Source of the DNA: Planctomycetota bacterium | GTDB taxonomy: Bacteria; Planctomycetota; Brocadiia; Brocadiales; Brocadiaceae | NCBI GenBank assembly: GCA_023261465.1 | Contig: JAHFOW010000046.1 | Location: forward strand, 1-16,649 | Reading direction: 5' to 3' | Length of the DNA stretch: 16,649 nt | Shown here: positions 1 through 6,490 of the stretch, piece by piece | How positions within the stretch are numbered: the first letter of the stretch is position 1 | Layout: the number at the start of each line of letters is the position of its first letter | Notes under the pieces: generated by a model | The model's database searches: none | Seen by the model: only the letters and a program-made list of their open reading frames with translations | What the model was told of the DNA's origin: nothing | Program-made: the position numbers and the translations under genes

Positions 1-1582
1 TTTCGTTTTTCCAGGTATCAAATACAGCATCCATTTGTTTGCTGAAGGCAGTGAACTCAGGATGATGGAAAATAATATGCTTTATTTCTTCTTTTGGAAT
101 ACACAAAACAGAATAGCTCTTACGCTCACTGGCTGCAAACAACGTGCTTTTCATAGTTGGATACACTTTCCAGTATTCGCCCAGGTCGTCAATATCTCGG
201 TTGGGAATATCGCCCAACAGATGCGCTTCAATGTCCTGTAAATCCTCTGCTTCCTGGCTGTCAATGTATCTCGGAATATTCAGGTTGTAATCGTTCTTTG
301 GGCCGGCAATCTCCGAAAGTGCTATCATTCGTGAATACTTGTCAATCTCAATCCGGTTGTTGAAAGCGTCCACTATTTTATGAATGTCCTGCTCCCGAAG
401 ACGATTCTTATTGCCGTCTTTGATAAATCCCTTACCGGCATCAATCATAAATATGCCTTTACGGTGTTCGGCATTTTCTTTATCTAACACCACAATACAG
501 GCGGCAATACCTGTTCCGTAAAACAAGTTTTGCGGCAAACCGACAATGCCTTTGATATAACCTTTCTGAATGATTTTCTTGCGAATGTCCGCTTCTGCAT
601 TTCCACGGAACAATACGCCCAGAGGAAGAACAATTGCCCCTTTGCCTTTAGACTTTAATGATTTAATCAAGTGCAGGAGAAAAGCAAAGTCGCCGTTTTT
701 CTTTGGGGGGATACTATCGTAACCTTCAAAGCGTTTATATACATCATAGATAGGGTCTAATCCGTTCATCCATGATTTATTGCTGAACGGTGGATTGGCA
801 ACAGCAAAGTCAAAGGTTTTTAATGCACCTGTTTTCTCGTCGGTAAATTGTGGTGATGCCAACGTATTCCCCTGTAAAATTTCAGAAGCAGGGTTGCCGT
901 GCAGCCACATATTCATTACCGCCAGGGCACGGGTGGCATTGTCGTTTTCCTGTCCATAAATAGTAATGCCGTGTGGGGCTTCGTCTGCTGCCTTCAAAAG
1001 CAGGGAACCCGATCCACAGGTGGGGTCATAAATGGTTTCCGATTGGCTTTTTGATTTATTAATGCCAATTACTTTGGCCATAATCCGGGAAACTTCGGCT
1101 GGTGTATAGAATTGTCCTTTGCTCTTGCCGCTTTCTGTTGCGAAGTGTCGCATCAGATATTCGTAGGCATCGCCCAGGATGTCGTCGCCTTCAGCACGGT
1201 TGCTGCTGAAATCGAGGCCCTCATTCTCGAAGATGGTTATGAGGTTGCTCAGCCGGTCAACTTTCTCTTTACCCTTGCCAAGTTTTTCATCATCGTTAAA
1301 ATCTGCAACGGTTATAACACCGGTAAGATCGTTGGCTTTTGCAAGCTCTCCGATGATTTTATTGATTCTGTCGCCAATGTCCGCCTGTCCTTTCAGCTTC
1401 ACCATGTCTTTGAAACTGCCGCCTTCGGGTATGTCCACTAAAGCGCCGCCTTTGTCTGACACATACTTCATAAACAACAAAACCAATACATAGTCCTTGT
1501 ATTGGCTTGCGTCCATGCTGCCCCTCAGTTCGTCACAACCTGCCCAAAGCGAGCTGTATAATTCAGATTTTTTGATTGCCAT
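1..1582 (-). CDS. hsdM: Type I restriction-modification DNA methyltransferase subunit M (partial, 3' end off the window)
   Basis: N6-adenine DNA methyltransferase subunit of a type I restriction-modification complex; with HsdS it methylates adenine in a bipartite site and with HsdR it forms the restriction enzyme. The reading frame is open from an ATG at 1582 to the window edge, giving 527 residues without a stop or frameshift. An N-terminal HsdM helical domain (about residues 5-150, with a LWAGCDELRG-like start) is followed by the methyltransferase fold: SAM-binding motif I DPTCGSGS at residues 186-193 and catalytic motif IV NPPF at 263-266. GQFYTPAEV at 156-164 is also typical of the family. 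A purine-rich stretch (AGAAGAAG) precedes the ATG. No hsdS or hsdR is visible; in most systems they would follow downstream, left of position 1. The C-terminus is missing only because the window ends. Recognition is strong; intactness of the whole system is unknown. Confidence 0.95.
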   Translation of the reverse strand, partial: MAIKKSELYSSLWAGCDELRGSMDASQYKDYVLVLLFMKYVSDKGGALVDIPEGGSFKDMVKLKGQADIGDRINKIIGELAKANDLTGVITVADFNDDEKLGKGKEKVDRLSNLITIFENEGLDFSSNRAEGDDILGDAYEYLMRHFATESGKSKGQFYTPAEVSRIMAKVIGINKSKSQSETIYDPTCGSGSLLLKAADEAPHGITIYGQENDNATRALAVMNMWLHGNPASEILQGNTLASPQFTDEKTGALKTFDFAVANPPFSNKSWMNGLDPIYDVYKRFEGYDSIPPKKNGDFAFLLHLIKSLKSKGKGAIVLPLGVLFRGNAEADIRKKIIQKGYIKGIVGLPQNLFYGTGIAACIVVLDKENAEHRKGIFMIDAGKGFIKDGNKNRLREQDIHKIVDAFNNRIEIDKYSRMIALSEIAGPKNDYNLNIPRYIDSQEAEDLQDIEAHLLGDIPNRDIDDLGEYWKVYPTMKSTLFAASERKSYSVLCIPKEEIKHIIFHHPEFTAFSKQMDAVFDTWKNE

Positions 1583-1855
1583 ATATTTTTCTTCTTCTAT
1601 CTGTTATTTCGCATCCTATCTTCTCTTCAGCAAACGAAGAACGGCGTGGATCGTGTGCGTATTTTTTATAGGGCTAACAAGTTATTATAAAGTTTCTCTA
1701 CTTTATCAGAGCCGAACTGAAAATCAAAGCAATATTAGGCTTAAAATTAACATACAGCAACCGTTTAAATATAATTTGCTAAATGGCCAACATTGCTTCT
1801 TGAGTGATATACAGAAAAGGGTATAATTCCGACTATTTCGAAATTTTATTATTAT
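1583..1855. other. Intergenic region between hsdM and the exported protein gene
   Basis: AT-rich gap between two minus-strand genes. It must contain the 5' region of hsdM, but I see no convincing promoter: a TATAAT-like hexamer on the minus strand lacks a good -35 partner. A perfect ATTTCGAAAT palindrome at 1835-1844 lies just downstream of the 1856 stop, but it has no GC-rich stem and is not a credible terminator. No gene or RNA is recognised here. Confidence 0.5.
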
Positions 1856-2497
1856 TCAATCGCTATATGCCAGACCTGTTTCAAAGTAGGGAAATGCCTT
1901 GAGGATTAACGCCTCTATTTCGGACGTCAATGTTTTAAATTCCTTTTCGTCAGACTTGATTGCCCCTGCGCCCAGAAATCCAATACTCCCCAGGGTGTTC
2001 CGTGCCTTTACAAATCTGGTGTAGATTTCTTCGTGGATATTGGTTTTGTGCCTCATATCGTAGTCCCTTACATTTCCCGCGAGCAGTGCGGTGTAATACT
2101 CTTCCGCCAGTCTTAGCCGCACTTTGGCACGGATAAAGATCTCCATTCTTTCCTCACGGTTATAGTAAAATTTCTCACGGATGGCTAGAAAGACGAGGTT
2201 GGCCATACGGTTGGCCAGTGACTGAAAATCTTGCTGTTTGATAGCGAGTTCAATTCCTGGTTTAGGGTCTATTTTAAATATCTTTTGAATATCTTCCATA
2301 CGGTCATGGATTGTGTGTACCGCTGAAGCAACCTTTGGCCAGTCAGGTTGCCTTCCGTAAAAAATGACCGTTTTAAATACCGTAACGAGTGGATCTTCTT
2401 CCTTTTCATATCCATATCCATAAGCAATGCTTTGAAATATAGGCGGGAGAGACAGACACAGATAAAGAAGCAGTTTAATCCCTTGTGTTTTTCTCAC
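1856..2497 (-). CDS. Exported helical protein of unknown function
   Basis: 213 residues, not recognised as a named family. The start is GTG at 2497 with a GAGAGA ribosome-binding stretch nine bases upstream; the next in-frame Met comes only after about 66 residues and would remove the export signal. Residues 1-25 form a signal peptide (RK near the start, then a hydrophobic LLLYLCLSLPPIF core). The mature part is rich in charged residues and Leu/Ala/Ile, with no Cys outside the signal peptide, so no heme-binding CxxCH or Fe-S site; it is probably all-helical. Aromatic and basic stretches (REKFYYNREERMEIF, about 108-122) suggest amphipathic helices. It probably acts outside the cytoplasmic membrane. 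It stands alone, with AT-rich gaps on both sides and a possible promoter at 2555-2585. The open frame with a signal peptide makes it a likely real gene; function is open. Confidence 0.75.
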   Translation of the reverse strand: MRKTQGIKLLLYLCLSLPPIFQSIAYGYGYEKEEDPLVTVFKTVIFYGRQPDWPKVASAVHTIHDRMEDIQKIFKIDPKPGIELAIKQQDFQSLANRMANLVFLAIREKFYYNREERMEIFIRAKVRLRLAEEYYTALLAGNVRDYDMRHKTNIHEEIYTRFVKARNTLGSIGFLGAGAIKSDEKEFKTLTSEIEALILKAFPYFETGLAYSD

Positions 2498-2554
2498 AAA
2501 ATTATTCTCTCGAATAGCATCCGAATATACCCTTTTAGATATAAAGATTACTGA

Positions 2555-2585
2555 ATTATAACATAAACTAAATATTTGGTGGCAA
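2555..2585 (-). promoter_or_regulatory. Possible promoter of the exported protein gene
   Basis: On the minus strand TTGCCA (2580-2585) and a perfect TATAAT (2555-2560) are separated by 19 bases, longer than the ideal 17. The -10 lies about 58 bases before the GTG start at 2497. The -10 is good, the -35 and spacing are mediocre, and the AT-rich context makes chance matches common. Confidence 0.3.
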
Positions 2586-2664
2586 TTATTTAGACTGTTC
2601 TATAAAATTTATCAATTAAGAATTTTCATGTTATTTAAAGGGTTTTCTGAATATGCCTAAGGGT

Positions 2665-2717
2665 AACTCAAACCTTCAGGTTTGAGTTTATGCAGGGTAT
2701 CAAGGCTAAAGCCTTGA
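2665..2717. repeat. Pair of adjacent perfect palindromes, REP-like unit
   Basis: Two hairpins lie 11 bases apart. The first is an 11-base stem, AACTCAAACCT at 2665-2675 against AGGTTTGAGTT at 2678-2688, with a two-base TC centre. The second is TCAAGGCT (2700-2707) against AGCCTTGA (2710-2717) with an AA centre. They share the outer CTCAA/TTGAG theme but differ in the core (CCTTCAGG versus GGCTAAAGCC), the arrangement expected of a bipartite repetitive extragenic palindrome. Neither is followed by a T run, so they are poor intrinsic terminators. No REP-associated transposase is in the window. Confidence 0.6.
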
Positions 2718-2763
2718 GTTATATAAAGATAACGTAAAAAAATATATAATCAGCGAGTAAACT

Positions 2764-4242
2764 ATGAAGATTTTATTGTGTTCCATGCCCAATGTGGTGC
2801 CTCAGTTTTCCGCGAAGACATGGCGGGCGCCAAATCTGGCCATCTCCTCTCTTGCAGGAAATGTTCAACCACACCACGAGGTGTTTCTGGCCGACCTGGT
2901 ACTGAAGCGGGATACCTTATTGCCTTCCTTAAAAGAGGCCATCGAAAAATATCGGCCCGATTTGGTCGGCCTGAGCGCTATGACGTTCCAGTTTGGCACG
3001 GCCAGAAAGATAGCGGCATTTATCAAAGGCCTCAATGGAGATATCAAAACGGCCATTGGCGGTTATCACGCCACACTCATGTATGAAGAAATTGCCTCTT
3101 CCGATGAGTGTAAACCCTTTGATTATATCGTTCGCGGAGAGGGTGAAAGTACCTTTCGTGAGCTTCTGGAGGCTATTGAAGGGAAGATGAGATTTGCAGA
3201 TGTGCAGGGTCTCTCGTTTTGCGAGAATGGCAGTTTTGTACATAACCCGCAACGGCCCCTGGAAAATCTTGAGACCTTACAACTTCCCCGAAGAGATGCG
3301 CGTATCTGGAAGGGATACTTTTTTTCGGGAAAGGGGCTGGATATGGTCGAGACATCCCGGGGCTGCACTATGTTGTGTAATTTTTGCAGCATGAACCAGA
3401 TGTACGGACGTTCTTTCAGGACGTACACCTTTGAAAGAATTATGAAAGACCTTGCCAATGCGAAAAAGAATGGAACGCGATATATAGCCTTTGCGGATGA
3501 TAATATTACCTTAAATGTAAAGCGGTTTGAATCATTATGCGATGCAATTGTTGAGGCGGGACATAATGACCTGCGTTACATTGTTCAGGCTAGTACGAGT
3601 GGAATTGCGTCGTCTCCGTCATTGGCGCAAAAAATGGCGCGTGCCGGCATCCAGATTGTGTTTCTGGGTATTGAGAATGTATCTGAACGAAATTTAAAGA
3701 TTATGAATAAAGGGAATATTCTGGATAAGACAAAAAAGGCCATTGAATACCTGCATAACAACAATATCCTCATTGTGGGTGGTATGATTATTGGACATGC
3801 AGAGGACAGGGAAGAAGAAATCGCCCAGAATTTTGAATTCTTTGACAGAGCCAACATAGATTTTTATGGCGAACAGATAATTACCCCCTACCCCAAAACA
3901 GACATGCGGGATATTTTAATTAATGAAGGGCTTGTGACAAACCTGTCCGATTATAGCAAGTACAATGGATTCTGGGCGAATGTCAGGACGAAGTATCTTT
4001 CTTCTGCTGATTTGCAATTTTTACGGTGGAAGTATAAACGGCGGTACTCTACATTTTTTAAGACCACTCCTGTATTTAAGGCTAATTTTCCCCTGGTCAA
4101 TCTCATCCGGGCGCTTATTTTAAGGCCCTATTATCGTATTAAAAATTTTATTACCTCGATAGGAAAGACGGAACGAGATATCTTTGAAAAGGATATCGAA
4201 AGATTATCGAAAATGAATAGTTTTTTTGATGACAAAGTTTAA
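2764..4242 (+). CDS. B12-binding-domain radical SAM enzyme
   Basis: 492 residues. The N-terminal part (about 1-150) has the cobalamin-binding Rossmann pattern of this superfamily: PNLAISSLAG near 23-32, GLSAMTFQ near 69-76, AIGGYHATL near 97-105 and DYIVRGEGE at 120-128. The radical SAM core follows, with the [4Fe-4S] motif CxxxCxxC at C201, C205 and C208 preceded by ETSRG. Later landmarks are FADDNITLN, LGIENVSE and GGMIIGHAED. The DxHxxG motif for a cobalamin lower ligand is absent, as in several members of the class, so cobalamin binding, if any, would be base-off without a His ligand. Enzymes of this type do methylations or carbon-skeleton chemistry on lipids, pigments and antibiotics; anammox genomes carry many, and some have been proposed for ladderane lipid synthesis, but nothing here fixes the substrate. 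The C-terminal 70 residues are basic and hydrophobic and may touch the membrane. The ATG has only a weak GAG upstream. Confidence 0.88.
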   Translation: MKILLCSMPNVVPQFSAKTWRAPNLAISSLAGNVQPHHEVFLADLVLKRDTLLPSLKEAIEKYRPDLVGLSAMTFQFGTARKIAAFIKGLNGDIKTAIGGYHATLMYEEIASSDECKPFDYIVRGEGESTFRELLEAIEGKMRFADVQGLSFCENGSFVHNPQRPLENLETLQLPRRDARIWKGYFFSGKGLDMVETSRGCTMLCNFCSMNQMYGRSFRTYTFERIMKDLANAKKNGTRYIAFADDNITLNVKRFESLCDAIVEAGHNDLRYIVQASTSGIASSPSLAQKMARAGIQIVFLGIENVSERNLKIMNKGNILDKTKKAIEYLHNNNILIVGGMIIGHAEDREEEIAQNFEFFDRANIDFYGEQIITPYPKTDMRDILINEGLVTNLSDYSKYNGFWANVRTKYLSSADLQFLRWKYKRRYSTFFKTTPVFKANFPLVNLIRALILRPYYRIKNFITSIGKTERDIFEKDIERLSKMNSFFDDKV

Positions 4243-4265
4243 CGTGAACCCCGCCTGAAGCGCAT

Positions 4266-4320
4266 TGATTTATCCTCAACCTATTCTCTCTCAAACAGAG
4301 AGTTGTTTCAGGGTAAATCA
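4266..4320 (+). promoter_or_regulatory. Structured leader hairpin upstream of the molybdoenzyme gene
   Basis: An outer stem pairs TGATTTATCCT (4266-4276) with AGGGTAAATCA (4310-4320), 11 pairs with one G-T wobble. Inside it is a perfect hairpin, CTCTCT (4286-4291) with AGAGAG (4297-4302) and loop CAAAC. A second GATTTA at 4331-4336 could pair with TAAATC at 4314-4319 instead of the outer stem, giving two mutually exclusive folds just before the ribosome-binding site (4351-4355). It could be a 5' regulatory leader, or a processing or termination structure for the upstream radical SAM gene; no T run follows, so a simple terminator is unlikely. Confidence 0.4.
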
Positions 4321-4350
4321 AAGAAATCAGGATTTATTTTATCTTTCACC

Positions 4351-4369
4351 AGGAGAACAAATTCGTATG
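4351..4369 (+). promoter_or_regulatory. Ribosome-binding site that fixes the molybdoenzyme start
   Basis: AGGAG at 4351-4355 lies 11 bases before the ATG at 4367 (14 before a second ATG at 4370). The longer open frame from TTG at 4265 would read through the hairpin region and add 34 residues upstream of the conserved Fe-S motif with no family similarity, so the ATG at 4367 is preferred. Confidence 0.7.
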
Positions 4370-6490
4370 ATGGAAATTCAGTGGAATAAGTCAACGTGTC
4401 CCTATTGCGGAATTGGTTGCAGCCTGATCGTTGGAGTGAAGAATGGAAAGGTTGTTAATGTCCATGGCATGAAGGGACACCCCGTGAATGCAGGGGATAT
4501 CTGTTCGCTGCCAGTCTATTTCCCACCGCTTTTTAATGCTGATGGCCGTTTAACACAGCCTCTCATGCGAAGAAATAATGAACATGTGCCCGTTGGCTGG
4601 GATGAAGCTATAGCGCATGTTGCAGGCGAATTTAACCGGATCATAAAAAAATATGGGCCTGACGCCGTTGCATTTTATGGAGGCGCTGCCAATTTGTGCG
4701 AGGAATACTACCTGATGAATAAACTCATGAAGGCGTCTATTGGCACGAATAATGTCGAATGCACCGCACGCTTATGCATGTCGAGCACGTCTATCGGATT
4801 TATTTCCACTCTTGGCGCCGATGCCCCGCCTACCTGTTATGCCGATATTGAAGAGGCAGACCTGTTTTTTATCGGCGGCAACAATATGGCGGTGTCGTTA
4901 CCCGTTTTGTTTCGACGCGTATGCGCAGCGAAAATGAAGAATAACGCCCGGGTCATTGTCGTTGACCCGCGTCGAACGGAAACTGCAGACATGGCTGACA
5001 TACATTTGCAAATTAAACCCGGCACTGACGTTGCCCTTAATAATGCACTGGCCCATATCCTTCTGAAAGAAGGTTTTGTTAACGAAGAGAGAGTTGAGAG
5101 CTATACTACCGGACTCGGCGATCTGAAGGAGATTATCGGGGAATACTCACCATCACGTGTTGCAGAAATCACCGGCTGCAGCGAATATCAGATTATTGAG
5201 GCCGCACGAATGATAGGCCGGGCGAAGGCAATGTTGACGTTCTGGTTTCAAGGTTACAACCAATCGACCCAGGCTGTATTCAAGAATAATACCCTGCATA
5301 ATTTATCATTATTGACAGGGAATTTTTGCCGTCCCGGAGCCGGTCCCCTGTCGGTCACCGGCGAGGCCAATACCCTGGGGAATCGCTGGGTTGGGGCGTT
5401 ATCACACCTTTTGCCGGGTATGCGGCTCGTAACGAATTCCATTCATCGGCAGGAGGTTGCCGATTACTGGGGTATCCCGGTAGAAAAAATCCGGTCTGCA
5501 CCGGGGAGAACGATTATTGATATTATAAAAGGACTCCATTCCGGGGAAATACGCGCACTATGGGTCTTGTCTTCAAATCCGGCTGCTTCCCTGCCTCACA
5601 CGCGTTGGGTAAAAGAGGCCATTGAAAAGGCAGAATTACTGGTGGTTCAGGATATATTTCATCCCACGGAAACGACCCGGCTGGCAGATGTTATTTTTGC
5701 CGGTACTCAATGGTGTGAGAAGACGGGAACGTTTATTTCTTCGGAAAGACGCATTGAACTGGTAGAAAAGGTTATTGAACCGCCCGGTACAGCAAAATCG
5801 GATTGTGAAATTATCTGGCTTGTGGCAAGGGCTATGGGGTTCACGGAAGAATTTCCCTATACATCTCCGGAGGAAATATTTGAAGAATGGAAGGGTATGA
5901 CCCGCGGGCGTATCTGTGATATGAGCGGCGTGAGTTACGAACGCCTTCGGAATCAGACAGGCCCACAGTTGCCCTGTCCGGCTTCTGATCACCCGGGCAC
6001 GCCCCGATTATTTACGGATATGAGATTTCCCCGACCGGACGGCCGCGCTGCGTTACTTGCCCGTGATTACAAAGAGCCGGCGGAAACGACGACCGAAGAG
6101 TATCCTTTTGTTCTCATCACGGGCCGTCTTGCCAGCCATTTCAATACCCGTACCCGTACGGGGAGAGTTAAGAATCTCAACGATGTTGAACCTGCGAATT
6201 TCATTGAAATACATCCATCCGATGCTGTGCCCATCGGAATTGCCGAAGGGGATGAAGTAGAGGTTTCATCACGGCGCGGTAGCGTCCGGGGCGCTGCCCG
6301 GCTTACCGACCGTATGCGCACCGGCAACATTTATATGAATTTTCATTATGGCAGCGCTATTGATATGGTTGATGACAGGCTTGCCAACCTGGTTTGCAAT
6401 CCAGCTTGCGACGATCACTCCAAGCAGCCTGAGTTGAAATATTGCGCTGTTACGCTCCGTAAAGTTGTACATGCAGGGAAATCCTTATGA
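4367..6490 (+). CDS. Molybdopterin oxidoreductase, assimilatory nitrate reductase (NasA/NapA)-like catalytic subunit
   Basis: 707 residues from the chosen ATG. It is a bis-MGD molybdoenzyme of the DMSO reductase family. An N-terminal [4Fe-4S] site is C11, C14, C18 and C46 (C-x2-C-x3-C-x27-C). The molybdenum ligand is probably C137 in ARLCMSS; Cys followed by Met, and GADAPPTCY soon after, match NasA/NapA nitrate reductases rather than formate dehydrogenases, which have Cys/Sec-His. The TRTGRVKNLN and PACDDHSKQPELKYCAV stretches near the C-terminus also match NasA. The length fits NasA without its extra C-terminal domain. There is no Tat signal, so it should be cytoplasmic. Odd point: the Lys normally two residues after the fourth cluster Cys (CxKG) is replaced, giving C46-S-L-P. 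The frame overlaps the next gene by ATGA. A nitrate role is supported by motif and by narK nearby; a formate-dehydrogenase-like or other activity cannot be excluded. No electron-donor subunit is adjacent. Confidence 0.85.
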   Translation: MMEIQWNKSTCPYCGIGCSLIVGVKNGKVVNVHGMKGHPVNAGDICSLPVYFPPLFNADGRLTQPLMRRNNEHVPVGWDEAIAHVAGEFNRIIKKYGPDAVAFYGGAANLCEEYYLMNKLMKASIGTNNVECTARLCMSSTSIGFISTLGADAPPTCYADIEEADLFFIGGNNMAVSLPVLFRRVCAAKMKNNARVIVVDPRRTETADMADIHLQIKPGTDVALNNALAHILLKEGFVNEERVESYTTGLGDLKEIIGEYSPSRVAEITGCSEYQIIEAARMIGRAKAMLTFWFQGYNQSTQAVFKNNTLHNLSLLTGNFCRPGAGPLSVTGEANTLGNRWVGALSHLLPGMRLVTNSIHRQEVADYWGIPVEKIRSAPGRTIIDIIKGLHSGEIRALWVLSSNPAASLPHTRWVKEAIEKAELLVVQDIFHPTETTRLADVIFAGTQWCEKTGTFISSERRIELVEKVIEPPGTAKSDCEIIWLVARAMGFTEEFPYTSPEEIFEEWKGMTRGRICDMSGVSYERLRNQTGPQLPCPASDHPGTPRLFTDMRFPRPDGRAALLARDYKEPAETTTEEYPFVLITGRLASHFNTRTRTGRVKNLNDVEPANFIEIHPSDAVPIGIAEGDEVEVSSRRGSVRGAARLTDRMRTGNIYMNFHYGSAIDMVDDRLANLVCNPACDDHSKQPELKYCAVTLRKVVHAGKSL

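Noticed and set aside
1497..1826. Plus-strand open frame of 109 codons overlapping the start of hsdM
   Set aside because: It runs antisense through the 5' end of hsdM, lacks a ribosome-binding site, and its protein shows no family features; it is a chance frame.
4265..4366. TTG at 4265 as start of the molybdoenzyme
   Set aside because: It would translate the hairpin region and add 34 residues before the Fe-S motif; the ATG at 4367 has a ribosome-binding site.
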